A stretch of 64,000 nt of DNA from Micavibrio_A sp041655955 (GCA_041655955.1 JBBAEN010000001.1:558001-622000); one strand, 5' to 3'; positions 43,722-53,604 are shown, counted from the stretch's first letter. Program-made: numbers and translations. The notes: generated from the sequence alone by a model not told the origin.

Positions 43722-44237
43722 CCGGATGATGAACCGGAAAGCGCGGGGGCGCGGGCGGCGGAACAGGAATGAGGTTTTTTTCAGCGCCGCCGCAGCTCCT
43801 TCCACATGATAACGCCATTTGATAATGCCGCCCCATGCGCCCGAACATGCCATCTTATTTTTGCGGCCTGAATATGCAGCCCGCTCATGCCCCCTTATTT
43901 GTGCAGCTTAAATATACAGCCCGAACATGCTCCCTTATTTGTGCAGCTTGGATATACAGCCCGAACATGCTCCCTTATTGTGCAGCTTGAATATGCGGCA
44001 TCATCATGCCCGCCCTTATTATGATCATGTTATGATCATGCTCCCCCATCATGCCGCTTGTTACGGCAGGCTGATGGCATCGCCGGATCCTTCCGCTTGG
44101 AAACACGGTTTGATTCATGCTGTTTGACCCTATCCCCTGATAGGAGCGCCTGATACCGCCGCCCCAAAGCCCGTCCGCAAAGGCCGCGCGGCCATTACAC
44201 CCAAGAGCGGCGCCGGGCTTTTAGATAGTCCCGGAGC
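43722..44237. other. Intergenic region dominated by repeats
   Basis: About 516 bases with a 40-base tandem repeat (43841-43999) and a degenerate continuation, then short ATGATCATG direct repeats near 44020-44040. No gene supported. Confidence 0.6.
43841..43999. repeat. 40-base tandem repeat, four copies
   Basis: Units start at 43841, 43881, 43921 and 43961, with sequence of type CCGAACATGCTCCCTTATTT followed by GTGCAGCTTGAATATACAGC. The third and fourth copies are nearly identical except for one missing T. Since 40 is not a multiple of three, it is unlikely to be coding. Confidence 0.85.
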
Positions 44238-45014
44238 CTAGAATTTCTTGCGATGGTGGGGCGCGTTCGATGCGGGTTCGGGAAATTCCGGCGCGCGGGC
44301 GGGGATGAGTTTGGATTTGCCCTTCCCGACAGCGATGCGCTTTCCGGTTCCGGCGTAAATCTGCTTGGAGCCTTCGACGAAGAGCAAGCCGCCCATGGCC
44401 GGGAAAAGATACGGCCCGATCTTTTCCCAAAAATTGGCGGAGCGCAATAATGTCTGGCTTTTGAAAGGCGGGATGAACAATCCGCGCTCCGTACGCTCCG
44501 GTATAAAAAGATTTTCGCGCAGGAATTCTTCCACCTGCGCCGCCGAATAAGGCGCGCCACGCCCGAACGGCGTCCATTCCGCCCGCGACCAGAAACCGAT
44601 CCGGTTGGGGACGACAATCAGGATCCGGCCATTGCTTTTCAGCACGCGCCAGAATTCCTCAAAGGCGGGTTTGAGATAGCCGGTAAATTCCAGCGAGTGA
44701 ATCAGGATGATGCGGTCAACCGAATTGGTTTCAAACGGCAGGTCGGTTTCATCGGCAAGGCAGGCAAGGTTCAAGGCCCCGTTTTCCTCCGGCCAGTGAT
44801 GGACGCCCTGCCCCTTGAACATGACGGCAATTGTGCGCTCGCTCCCCCCTTCACGGTAAGGCCTCAGATACGGCAGAGCATAGCCGCCGCCGAGAAGTCG
44901 CAAACTTTTTGCATCGGGCCAGAAGGCGAGGAGTTTTTCACGGACGAGCCTGCGGACGATGCGTCCGCCGAAGCTTTTATAAAAGGCGCGCAGATCGTAA
45001 ACGGTCGGGATCAT
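44238..45014 (-). CDS. Class I SAM-dependent methyltransferase
   Basis: A 258-residue methyltransferase_11-type protein. The SAM-binding part shows LRLLGGGYALPYLRPY in place of a clear GxGxG, then ADETDLPFETNSVDRIIL and a later ILIVVPNR strand. Substrate unknown. It forms a minus-strand group with mutT (16-base gap) and ppiC. Confidence 0.75.
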   Translation of the reverse strand: MIPTVYDLRAFYKSFGGRIVRRLVREKLLAFWPDAKSLRLLGGGYALPYLRPYREGGSERTIAVMFKGQGVHHWPEENGALNLACLADETDLPFETNSVDRIILIHSLEFTGYLKPAFEEFWRVLKSNGRILIVVPNRIGFWSRAEWTPFGRGAPYSAAQVEEFLRENLFIPERTERGLFIPPFKSQTLLRSANFWEKIGPYLFPAMGGLLFVEGSKQIYAGTGKRIAVGKGKSKLIPARAPEFPEPASNAPHHRKKF

Positions 45015-45030
45015 GCGGCGCGGCCCTTTC

Positions 45031-45480
45031 TCACAACCGTTCCATCAACTGGGAGATCAGCGGCACATCGGCGTCCGGCATGGAAAGGCCGTAAAGCTCG
45101 TTCACCTTCATCCATTTAACCGCCTGCCCTTCGCGCGGCGTGATAATCCCCTTCCACATGCGGCACACATAAAGCGGCATCAGCAAATGAAAATCGTCAT
45201 AGGAATGGGACGCGAAAGCGATCGGCGTAAAGCAGCATTCGCGCACTTCGATGCCCAGCTCTTCCTCTATCTCGCGGCAAAGCGCGAATTCGGGGGTTTC
45301 GCCCGTCTTCACCTTGCCGCCGGGAAATTCCCAAAGCCCCGCCATCGGCTTGCCTTCGGGGCGCTGCGCCACCAGCACGCGGCCATCCTTGTCGATGAGC
45401 GCCGCCGCGGCCACCAGCAATAAAGGAAGCCCCGCCGGAGTTTGCGGGCGGGGCTTTGAAAGGGCTTCAAGGCAATTCAT
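45031..45480 (-). CDS. mutT: 8-oxo-dGTP diphosphatase, MutT type
   Basis: A 149-residue Nudix hydrolase. The Nudix box runs GGKVKTGE...CREIEEELGI (54-77), in the MutT form preceded by GLWEFP, which marks sanitising of oxidised nucleotides such as 8-oxo-dGTP. It lies between the peptidyl-prolyl isomerase and methyltransferase genes. Confidence 0.9.
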   Translation of the reverse strand: MNCLEALSKPRPQTPAGLPLLLVAAAALIDKDGRVLVAQRPEGKPMAGLWEFPGGKVKTGETPEFALCREIEEELGIEVRECCFTPIAFASHSYDDFHLLMPLYVCRMWKGIITPREGQAVKWMKVNELYGLSMPDADVPLISQLMERL

Positions 45481-45513
45481 GCCAATCTATCCTTGTTCCT
45501 GAACAGGTTTCGT

Positions 45514-46635
45514 TTATTCGGCGGAAACGTCCGGCGCCGCCGCGGCATCCGGCTCAGCAAGCTGAGCATCCGCACCGGCATCATTATTTCCGGCGGCGGG
45601 CGCGACTTCGTCACTTTCGGCCAATGGCTTGCCGTTAATATCGAAACGCTCGACACTGGCCGTCTTCATCCAGTTTTCGAGCATGGATTCCAGACGCTCG
45701 CGGCGCAGTTCGGCCTGAATCATCGGCGCGACTTCTTCCAGCGACGGCTTCGGACGGTTGCGCTTATCCTCGACCTTTACGACGTGCCAGCCAAATTCCG
45801 TTTGAACGGGCTGTTCGGACAGTTTGCCCTTGCCAAGCGCGAAAGCGGCATCGGCAAATTCGGGAACCATATCCTGCTTCGCGAACCAGCCAAGATCGCC
45901 GCCCTGATCCTTGTTGCCCGTATCGGCGGAGAATTCAGCCGCAAGCTTGGCAAAATCGGCGCCACCCTTAAGCTTTTCAATCAGATCCTTTGCCTGGCCC
46001 TCGCTGCCGACCAGAATATGGGATGCCTTGATTTCCTCGATGGTCGGGGCCTTGCCGATCACCTCGTCATATTTCTTTTTAATGTCGGACTGGGAGATCA
46101 CCTTATCCACCGCACGCTGGACGAAAACGGTGCGCAAAATCTGTTGCTTGGCCATATTGGTCTGCTCCAGCACTTCCGGATCGTTCTCAAGACCGGCTTC
46201 CTCCGCCTTATTCTGCACAAGGCGCGTGCTGATCACCTGATCCAGCGCCAGCGGATAGACGGTTTGCGGCGGCAATTGCTGGATGTTCGCAGGCATCATC
46301 TTGATATAGCGGAAAACATCGACGCGCGTAATATCGCGGCCATCGACCGTTGCGACCACGGGATTGCCCGGTTCGACCGTCACGCCTTCAAAGCTTGCCG
46401 CGGCAGCTTCGGCTTCCCTTGTTTCCTCGGCGCTTGCCGGCGGGGAGGTTTGCGCGGGGGTACCGGCAGCGGCTATATCAGCGCCATTTTCCGGCTGCTG
46501 CGTTTGCTGCTGGGCCGTAACGGCGGGCGTATCTTTTGTCATATTCTTTGAAAAATACAGGGCCGCTCCGCCGGCAATGACCAGCAGGGCCACGACGCCA
46601 GCAATAATTGGCATATTATTTTTGCTTTGAGCCAT
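45514..46635 (-). CDS. Parvulin-type peptidyl-prolyl isomerase
   Basis: A 373-residue membrane-anchored parvulin. One N-terminal helix (residues about 9-28) precedes a low-complexity Gln/Ala linker, a SurA-N-like helical region, and the parvulin domain (IKASHILVGSEGQAKDLIEKL, FSADTGNKDQGGDLGWF). It assists folding of exported proteins in the periplasm. It is divergent from secA, a common alphaproteobacterial arrangement. The C-terminal tail is acidic and Ala-rich. Confidence 0.9.
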   Translation of the reverse strand: MAQSKNNMPIIAGVVALLVIAGGAALYFSKNMTKDTPAVTAQQQTQQPENGADIAAAGTPAQTSPPASAEETREAEAAAASFEGVTVEPGNPVVATVDGRDITRVDVFRYIKMMPANIQQLPPQTVYPLALDQVISTRLVQNKAEEAGLENDPEVLEQTNMAKQQILRTVFVQRAVDKVISQSDIKKKYDEVIGKAPTIEEIKASHILVGSEGQAKDLIEKLKGGADFAKLAAEFSADTGNKDQGGDLGWFAKQDMVPEFADAAFALGKGKLSEQPVQTEFGWHVVKVEDKRNRPKPSLEEVAPMIQAELRRERLESMLENWMKTASVERFDINGKPLAESDEVAPAAGNNDAGADAQLAEPDAAAAPDVSAE

Positions 46636-46777
46636 TTCCTTGTCCTTTATGGTTTAAGTGGCTTTTTCAGGTGGAAACACATTGTGCATAGCTGCTCTTA
46701 AAGGGCAACCGAAAAAATTGACGCATCCCCGTTTGCGGCTTATATGAGTTGGACTTTTGTAAATTCAAGGATTTCTA

Positions 46778-49516
46778 ATGATTTTAAACCTCGCCCTGAA
46801 ACTGTTTGGCTCCTCGAACGACCGCGCCCTGCGCAGGCTTCAGGGAAAGATTGCGCCGATTAACGCGCTGGATGCGGAATATACGGCCCTCGGCGACGAC
46901 GCGCTCAAAGCGAAGACGGGTGAATTCAGGCAAAGGATTGAAGGGGGCGAAAGCCTCGACAAGATTCTCCCCGAAGCTTTTGCGACTGTGCGCGAGGCAG
47001 CAAAGCGGGTTCTGGGCATGCGTCCCTTCGATGTCCAGCTTATGGGCGGCATCGTCCTTCACGAAGGCAAGATTGCCGAAATGCGGACGGGGGAAGGAAA
47101 AACCCTGATGGCGACCATGCCGGTTTATTTGAACGCCATCGCCGGCAAAGGCGTGCATGTCGTCACCGTCAATGATTACCTCGCCAAGCGTGACAGCGAA
47201 TGGATGGGGCAGATCTACAACTTCCTCGGCCTGTCCGTCGGCGTCATCACCGCAAACCTGTCCGACGCCGAGCGTCAGGCCGCCTATAATGCCGACATCA
47301 CCTATGGGACGAACAACGAGTTCGGCTTTGATTACCTGCGCGACAACATGAAATTCCGCCTCGATCAGATGGTGCAAAAGCCGTTCAACTTCGCCATCGT
47401 TGACGAGGTCGACTCTATCCTGATCGACGAGGCGCGCACGCCGCTGATTATTTCCGGCCCGTCCGAAGGCTCGACAGAGCTTTATACGCAAGTCAACCGC
47501 ATCATCCCCCTGCTCTCGCCCGCCGATTACGAAAAGGATGAAAAGACCCGCGCCGTTACCCTGACCGAAGACGGGAACGAGCGCGTTGAAAACCTTCTCC
47601 GCGAATCCGGCATCATGGAAACGGGCAATTTATACGACGCGCAAAACATCGCGCTCGTCCACCATGTCAATCAGGCCCTGCGCGCCCACAAGCTGTTTTC
47701 CAAGGACACGGATTACATCGTCAAGGACGACAAGGTCATCATCATCGACGAATTTACGGGCCGGATGATGGAAGGCCGCCGCTATTCCGAAGGGCTGCAC
47801 CAAGCGCTCGAAGCCAAAGAAGGCGTGAAGATCCAGAACGAGAACCAGACCCTCGCCTCCATCACCTTCCAGAATTATTTCCGCATGTACCCGAAACTGG
47901 GCGGCATGACGGGGACGGCCATGACCGAGGCCACCGAATTCGCCCAGATCTATAATCTCGGCGTCGTCGATATCCCGACCAACGTGCCTGTTTCCCGCAT
48001 CGATCATGACGATAAAATCTATAAAGCGATGCAGGACAAGTACGACGCCATCGTCGATCTTATCTATGAATGCGCGCAGCACCAGCAGCCCGTCCTTGTC
48101 GGAACCGTGTCGATTGAAAAATCGGAAATGCTGTCCGAGCTTTTGAAAAAGCGCAAAATCAAGCACAGCGTCCTCAACGCCCGTTATCACGAACAAGAAG
48201 CGCAGATCGTGGCGCAGGCGGGCCGCCCCGGCGCCGTCACCATCGCCACCAACATGGCCGGACGCGGAACCGACATCAAGCTTGGCGGCAATGCCGACAT
48301 GCTGATCGAACAAGCCATCACGCCGGACATGGACGAAGCGCAAATCGCCGCCATCGCCGAAGATATCCGCCGTCAGGTGGGCCGCGACATGGAAGTCGTG
48401 AAAGCCGCGGGCGGCCTTTACGTCATCGGCACGGAGCGGCACGAATCCCGCCGCATCGACAACCAGCTCCGCGGCCGTTCGGGCCGTCAGGGCGACCCCG
48501 GCGCCTCCGCCTTCTTCCTGTCCGTCGAAGACGACCTGATGCGGATTTTCGCGAGCGACAAGATGGAGATGCTCCTGAAATCGCAAATGGGGCTGCGCGA
48601 CGGCGAAGCCCTCACCCACCCGTGGCTTTCCAAGGCGCTGGAACGCGCGCAGGCCCGTGTGGAACAGCAAAACTTTGAAGTCCGCAAGAACCTCCTGAAA
48701 TTCGACAACGTCATGAACGATCAGCGCAAGGTCATTTACGAACAGCGCCGCGAGATCATGGATGCGGGCGAGGATCTGGACGAGCTTATCGAGGGCATGC
48801 GCTATGACCTCATCGCCGATCTGGTCGCGCAGGCCTGCCCGCCAAATTCCTACCCCGAACAATGGGACGCGGATCTTTTGAAAAACGAATCCCAGCGCAT
48901 GCTCGCCATGACCCTTCCTATCGAGGACTGGATCAAGGAAGAAGGCATCGACGAGGACACGGTGCGCACGCGCATCGAGCTGAAAGCCACCGACATGATG
49001 GAGGCGAAAATCGCAATCGCGGGGCAGGAAAGCTTCCGCCGCATGGCAAAGAGCTTCCTGCTCCAGCTTCTCGACCAGCACTGGAAGGAGCATCTTCTCG
49101 CGCTCGACCACCTGCGCCAGGGGATCAATTTGCGCGCCTTCGGCCAGCGCGACCCGCTGAACGAATATAAGGCCGAAGCCTTTTCCCTGTTCGAGCAGAT
49201 GATGAACAACCTGCGCGAAAGCGTGACGCAGAACCTCGCCTATGTCGAAGTCAATATCAGCCCCGAAGTCCTCGCCGCGCTCCAAAAACAGCAGCAGGAA
49301 CAGGCGGCGGCGCGGGCCAACCTCCATGAGGGGCGCAGCGATCCGGCCTTCGACAACGCGCAATCACAAGGCGGCAGGAACGCGAACAACGTCACCCCCA
49401 TCCGCCGCGCGGAATTCAATCAGGACGATCCGCAAACATGGGGCGCGACGCCGCGCAACGCGCCCTGCCCGTGCGGTTCCGGCAAGAAATACAAACATTG
49501 CCACGGCGCGGTCTAA
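46778..49516 (+). CDS. secA: Preprotein translocase ATPase SecA
   Basis: A complete SecA (912 residues). Walker A is MRTGEGKT (102-109), DEVDSILIDEARTPLIISG marks the second conserved block, and the C-terminal zinc-binding tail is CPCGSGKKYKHCHGAV (897-912). It drives export through SecYEG. A strong terminator follows. Start ATG at 46778. Confidence 0.99.
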   Translation: MILNLALKLFGSSNDRALRRLQGKIAPINALDAEYTALGDDALKAKTGEFRQRIEGGESLDKILPEAFATVREAAKRVLGMRPFDVQLMGGIVLHEGKIAEMRTGEGKTLMATMPVYLNAIAGKGVHVVTVNDYLAKRDSEWMGQIYNFLGLSVGVITANLSDAERQAAYNADITYGTNNEFGFDYLRDNMKFRLDQMVQKPFNFAIVDEVDSILIDEARTPLIISGPSEGSTELYTQVNRIIPLLSPADYEKDEKTRAVTLTEDGNERVENLLRESGIMETGNLYDAQNIALVHHVNQALRAHKLFSKDTDYIVKDDKVIIIDEFTGRMMEGRRYSEGLHQALEAKEGVKIQNENQTLASITFQNYFRMYPKLGGMTGTAMTEATEFAQIYNLGVVDIPTNVPVSRIDHDDKIYKAMQDKYDAIVDLIYECAQHQQPVLVGTVSIEKSEMLSELLKKRKIKHSVLNARYHEQEAQIVAQAGRPGAVTIATNMAGRGTDIKLGGNADMLIEQAITPDMDEAQIAAIAEDIRRQVGRDMEVVKAAGGLYVIGTERHESRRIDNQLRGRSGRQGDPGASAFFLSVEDDLMRIFASDKMEMLLKSQMGLRDGEALTHPWLSKALERAQARVEQQNFEVRKNLLKFDNVMNDQRKVIYEQRREIMDAGEDLDELIEGMRYDLIADLVAQACPPNSYPEQWDADLLKNESQRMLAMTLPIEDWIKEEGIDEDTVRTRIELKATDMMEAKIAIAGQESFRRMAKSFLLQLLDQHWKEHLLALDHLRQGINLRAFGQRDPLNEYKAEAFSLFEQMMNNLRESVTQNLAYVEVNISPEVLAALQKQQQEQAAARANLHEGRSDPAFDNAQSQGGRNANNVTPIRRAEFNQDDPQTWGATPRNAPCPCGSGKKYKHCHGAV

Positions 49517-49565
49517 CCCGCGCAATCCAACCACAGGATCTAACGGCAGGATCTAACCTCCCGTT

Positions 49566-49607
49566 AAAAACCGGCCCCTTGGGAATAGCTTCAAGGGGCC
49601 GGTTTTT
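49566..49607. terminator. Bidirectional terminator
   Basis: AAAAACCGGCCCCTTG and CAAGGGGCCGGTTTTT form a 12-bp or longer stem with an A-run and T-run on either side. It serves secA on one strand and the convergent 119-residue gene on the other. Confidence 0.9.
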
Positions 49608-49966
49608 CAGTTATATTTATCATAGAGCTTTTGCCTGTCCTTGTTCAGGTCAAGCACGTCGCTGCGGCAGCGGCGGCGTTCGGCGGCGCGGGTGACGTTG
49701 CCGCATATCTCCGAAAAATCCTCGGACGGAAAGCGGCGGGAGGCGGCATTGTCGTGCGGCCCCAAACCGCGCCCTTCGAGGACGCCATGCGCGTAATCCC
49801 GCAAGCCGTATTTGCGGTAGATATAGATATTATCGTGATTGTTGCCGGGCCGGACATAGGCATTGCCCGGAAGCTCGATAAGCCCGTCCGCATTCGCCTC
49901 CTGCGCCTGTGCCTGCACCGGAAGGGAGAAGACCACAAGCGGAATGATAAAAAGAAGTTTTCTCAT
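49607..49966 (-). CDS. Secreted protein, unknown
   Basis: A 119-residue exported protein with a signal peptide (residues 1-20, VQAQA|Q). The mature part includes IYIYRKYGLRDYAHG and a C-terminal CGNVTRAAERRRCRSD, with two cysteines for a disulfide. It follows aroB on the same strand after 32 bases. Function unknown. Confidence 0.7.
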   Translation of the reverse strand: MRKLLFIIPLVVFSLPVQAQAQEANADGLIELPGNAYVRPGNNHDNIYIYRKYGLRDYAHGVLEGRGLGPHDNAASRRFPSEDFSEICGNVTRAAERRRCRSDVLDLNKDRQKLYDKYN

Positions 49967-49998
49967 AGTATCGCCAACCTCGCACAGGGTTAAAAAGT

Positions 49999-51129
49999 TC
50001 AGGCCTTGATGCGGCCCGTTGATTCCAGCACAACAAGCCGGACAAGCTCCATATCGACGTCATAGGACTGGAACACCTCGCCGATCGATCGCGCAAGGAT
50101 AAAGCCGATGGCCCCGTCCCGCGCCTTTTTATCCCCCGCCATAAGCGCGATAATCTCATCCGCGCTGTGCGGTAGCGCGGGCGTTATATCCGCGATTTCC
50201 GTTTTCAGGCCGCATTTCTTCAGATGTGTTTCGACGCGCAGCGCCTCTTCTGCGGAACAAAAACCCGCCTGTGCGGACAGGCGCAGCGCAAGGACAAGCC
50301 CTATCGAAACCGCCTCGCCATGCAGCAAGCGGCCATCATACCCCGCGGCGGCCTCCAGCGCATGCGCGAATGTGTGACCGAGATTGAGGAGCGCCCGCGC
50401 CCCGCCCGCGCGCTCGCGCTCGTCGCCCGCGACGATTGCCGCCTTCATGCTACAGGATGTTTCAACCGCATGCGCCAGCGCGGCATCGTCCAGCGCCAGA
50501 ACCGCCCCTCCATGCTCTTCCAGCCAGTCATAAAAATCGTTACTGCCCAGAATCCCGTATTTCACAATTTCCGCATAGCCGGCTTTCAGTTCGCGTTCAG
50601 GCAGGGTTTTCAGCGTATCCGTATCGCACAGAACGGCAACCGGCTGGTAAAACGCGCCGACAAGGTTTTTGCCGTGGGGCGTATTGATGCCCGTCTTGCC
50701 GCCGACCGACGAATCCACCTGCGCCAGCAATGTCGTCGGCACCTGAACGAAATCGATCCCGCGCAAGATCGTCGCGGCGACATAGCCGCCCAGATCGCCC
50801 GCGACCCCGCCACCGACGACGAACAATAAAGAAGAACGATCGACATGGTTTGCCAAAAGCCAGCCCGAAACCTCTTCATAGGCGGCAAAGGATTTCGTCT
50901 TCTCCCCGCCCTCTACCGCATAGGCGCGAGCGTCCGGAAAGGCTTTCAGGATTTTATCCGCATGGGCCTGAACGGCGCGGTCATAGAGGACGAAAATCTT
51001 CCGCCCCGCCCCGCCGCCGGAAAGAAAATCCCGCGCCCGTTCCAACAGCCCGCTCCCGATATGGACGGCGTAGGAACGATCCGCGCCGCCGGACAGGGTG
51101 ACATTGATTGATATATTCTTGCCGCTCAT
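49999..51129 (-). CDS. aroB: 3-dehydroquinate synthase
   Basis: A 376-residue AroB, second step of the shikimate pathway. NAD- and metal-binding motifs are present: VVGGGVAGDLGGYVAATILRG, DSSVGGKTGIN, and HTFAHA...HGEAVSIG. It begins four bases after aroK ends, so the two are a unit. ATG at 51129 has GGCGGA upstream; a start at 51177 would overlap aroK. Confidence 0.96.
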   Translation of the reverse strand: MSGKNISINVTLSGGADRSYAVHIGSGLLERARDFLSGGGAGRKIFVLYDRAVQAHADKILKAFPDARAYAVEGGEKTKSFAAYEEVSGWLLANHVDRSSLLFVVGGGVAGDLGGYVAATILRGIDFVQVPTTLLAQVDSSVGGKTGINTPHGKNLVGAFYQPVAVLCDTDTLKTLPERELKAGYAEIVKYGILGSNDFYDWLEEHGGAVLALDDAALAHAVETSCSMKAAIVAGDERERAGGARALLNLGHTFAHALEAAAGYDGRLLHGEAVSIGLVLALRLSAQAGFCSAEEALRVETHLKKCGLKTEIADITPALPHSADEIIALMAGDKKARDGAIGFILARSIGEVFQSYDVDMELVRLVVLESTGRIKA

Positions 51130-51133
51130 CTTT

Positions 51134-51706
51134 TTATCCGCCCGCCTGTACGTTTCCATAGGCGCGAAGCGCCGCAACCATATCGTCCATCACGCGCTCC
51201 GGCGCGTTGCCGCCGCTATTGATATGGATGGCGGCGCGGGCATAGGTCGCGCGGCGCTCTTCCAAAAGCGCCGAAAGGACGGCGCGCGGATCGCCGCCCT
51301 TCAATAAAGGCCGGTCGCCGCAGGCCGCAAGCCGCGCCGCCAGATCTTCGACGGGCGCATCGAGCCAGATGGAAACGGACTTCTCCCGCACGATCTTTTC
51401 CGTGGCGGGCCGCATCACCGCGCCGCCGCCAAGGGAGATGACGCGCCGCTCCGCGGATAAAAGCCGCGCGATGACGCGCTCTTCCAGATCGCGGAACGCG
51501 GCCTCTCCCTGCGTTTGGAAAAGCGTCTGAATGCTTTGTCCGGCCTCCGCCTCGATCACCCGATCGGCATCGACGAACGGCAGGCCGAGCCGCTCTGCCA
51601 GTTTTTCCCCAAGGCATGTCTTCCCCGCCCCCATCAGCCCCGTCAGGGTCACGGGGCGCGAAAGCTTTAAAACAGGCGGGGAAATATCGGAAACGGGGCC
51701 ATTCAT
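51134..51706 (-). CDS. aroK: Shikimate kinase
   Basis: A 190-residue shikimate kinase. Walker A is GLMGAGKT (23-30), followed by DADRVIEAEAG and GGGAVMRPAT, the shikimate-binding segments. It phosphorylates shikimate for chorismate synthesis, which supplies the chorismate mutase/TyrA branch seen elsewhere in the window. Confidence 0.95.
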   Translation of the reverse strand: MNGPVSDISPPVLKLSRPVTLTGLMGAGKTCLGEKLAERLGLPFVDADRVIEAEAGQSIQTLFQTQGEAAFRDLEERVIARLLSAERRVISLGGGAVMRPATEKIVREKSVSIWLDAPVEDLAARLAACGDRPLLKGGDPRAVLSALLEERRATYARAAIHINSGGNAPERVMDDMVAALRAYGNVQAGG

Positions 51707-51820
51707 GCCTCGTTTATGCCATGAATATCTTTGATTGTTCAATTGCAATCAGATCTTCCCTCTTTTACTCTCCTTGAAGATTCACCCCCCACGCAAACCG
51801 CATAAGGAAAGACGCGCCCC

Positions 51821-51958
51821 ATGTCAAAACTCGGAATCCTTCCCTTCTTCCTGCTCGCCATTCTCTTCATCCTCGGCGCGGGCTTTGCCTGGCTGGCCAT
51901 GACGGACATGCCCGTCCACCAGCAGGAAATCACCGTTGACGTACCGCTCGGCCAGTAA
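51821..51958 (+). CDS. 45-residue single-helix membrane protein
   Basis: A short frame starting MSKLGILPFFLLAILFILGA with one hydrophobic helix and a polar tail (TDMPVHQQEITVDVPLGQ). AAGGAAAG lies upstream of the ATG at 51821. It is 62 bases before the 527-residue gene, so they may be co-transcribed. Function unknown. Confidence 0.6.
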   Translation: MSKLGILPFFLLAILFILGAGFAWLAMTDMPVHQQEITVDVPLGQ

Positions 51959-52020
51959 AATCCGTCACAAGGCGGGCAACCATTCCCTATCGGGACAAAA
52001 CCCAACCGGACTCTTTTTTC

Positions 52021-53604
52021 ATGATCAAAAAACTGTTGCTCTGCCTTTCGGCCCTCGCCATCACGCTCTCCCTGCCCGCCTTCGCGCAAGGGGACGCAGG
52101 CCCAATAGGCGGCGCGGACGAACGCCCACCCGTTGACTGGAACCGCGCCGAATCCGCCGGAACGCTTTCGGGAATCAAGAGCGGCGCGCTCGAACGCACG
52201 CTCTGGCGCGGGCAAAAGCGCAGCTCTATCGAATTCCTCATCGCAAAACTGCCGGACATACAGCCCATGCGCTCTGTCCTGAATCTCCAGCGCCGCCTGC
52301 TGCTCACCGAGGCCGACGCCTCGCTTATCACCAACGATATCGGCCCCTTGCGCGGCAACGACCTGCTGATCCAGCGCATCCGGAAGCTCATGGCCATGGG
52401 GCTTTATGATAATGCGTGGGATCTCTACACGCAAAGATCCGAAGATCCGTATGATGTTTCCATCGCCCAGCTCGGCATGTTGCTGCTGGTCATGAAAAAC
52501 GATCTGGCGACCGCCTGCCTCGAAGAAAAAGCCATTGCCCGCCGCTATCCGTCGGACGCGTTTTTCAAAATGCTGGACGGCGCCTGCAACGAGGTTCTGG
52601 GAACGGGCGAAGCGCCGCAATTCCCGCAAAGCCCCGTCCTGCAAGCGCTCTACCACGACGCATCCTATAACGTTTCCGCCGCCGCGCCCGGGACATTAGA
52701 GCGTATGGGCGATCTGGAACGCGCGCTCCTCCTCGCCAATGGCAGGATAAGCTATGACGGCCTGACCCCGGCGCTTTTGAAAACGACCCCGTCCGCCCTT
52801 ATCGGCCTGTATCTGATGGACGGGAAGCTCCCCGAATCCGCCCGCGCCCTCCTCAGGGCCGAGGCCGAATCGCGCGGCATGGCGTGGCATATTCCGGCGA
52901 TTGCAAGCGACCCCGCATGGCGCAAGGCCCGCGATATGGGTAAGGATAAGGAGGCGCAATGGCCGCTTTTGCAAGAATCACTGCATAGAATCAGCCATCC
53001 GGCGGATCTCGCACCCTACATTGATATGCTGGCGGAGGCGGCGCCCCCGGACTTATCCACAGAAACACTCACAAAGGCGCTCGGCGCGTTTCTGGCCTCG
53101 GCCCGCCCCCTGCCGCCCTTCTGGTTGAAAGCGGCGCAACAAAAGGCCGCAGAAAAACCATTGTTTTACATATACTTGCAAAGCTTCGCCTCCCTCACCC
53201 CGACCCGCGCAGAGCCTGTAACTTCAGAAAATCTCAAAAAGGCCCTTGCCGCCCTCAAGCCGGCGGATTCCGACCAAATCATTGCAATTATTGAAACTCT
53301 TGACAAAAACGCAGGAATTCTTAATAATCTGGACGGAATTTATGACAAACATTCCATATTGACATTAGAAGGCAATTATGTAATGCCTTCCACTGTTCTG
53401 AATGTGATGTTGGAAACGGCCCCCGAACAAAAACAATTAGGGATAACCGTTTTGGCTGTATTGAACACTCTTGCCGCCAGTCCGGATAATATGTATTCCG
53501 GTTCTGTCCGCAAGGCGCTCGGCAGTATGTTAAATGTAGGACTGATTGAGGACGCAAAGCTGATAGGCGCGGAAGCCATCGCCAGCGTTCTGAGCAAATA
53601 TTGA
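52021..53604 (+). CDS. Periplasmic helical-repeat protein
   Basis: A 527-residue exported protein (signal peptide residues 1-22, LPAFA|Q). The rest is largely helical, with TPR-like stretches such as MGLYDNAWDLYTQRSEDPY and LLLTEADASLI. Proteins of this type are found just upstream of xerD in alphaproteobacteria. Function unknown. Confidence 0.8.
   Translation: MIKKLLLCLSALAITLSLPAFAQGDAGPIGGADERPPVDWNRAESAGTLSGIKSGALERTLWRGQKRSSIEFLIAKLPDIQPMRSVLNLQRRLLLTEADASLITNDIGPLRGNDLLIQRIRKLMAMGLYDNAWDLYTQRSEDPYDVSIAQLGMLLLVMKNDLATACLEEKAIARRYPSDAFFKMLDGACNEVLGTGEAPQFPQSPVLQALYHDASYNVSAAAPGTLERMGDLERALLLANGRISYDGLTPALLKTTPSALIGLYLMDGKLPESARALLRAEAESRGMAWHIPAIASDPAWRKARDMGKDKEAQWPLLQESLHRISHPADLAPYIDMLAEAAPPDLSTETLTKALGAFLASARPLPPFWLKAAQQKAAEKPLFYIYLQSFASLTPTRAEPVTSENLKKALAALKPADSDQIIAIIETLDKNAGILNNLDGIYDKHSILTLEGNYVMPSTVLNVMLETAPEQKQLGITVLAVLNTLAASPDNMYSGSVRKALGSMLNVGLIEDAKLIGAEAIASVLSKY

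Noticed and set aside
43841..43999. CRISPR array
   Set aside because: Units are contiguous without unique spacers, and no cas genes are present.
47630..49363. Long minus-strand open frame opposite secA
   Set aside because: Shadow frame; secA on the plus strand is complete.
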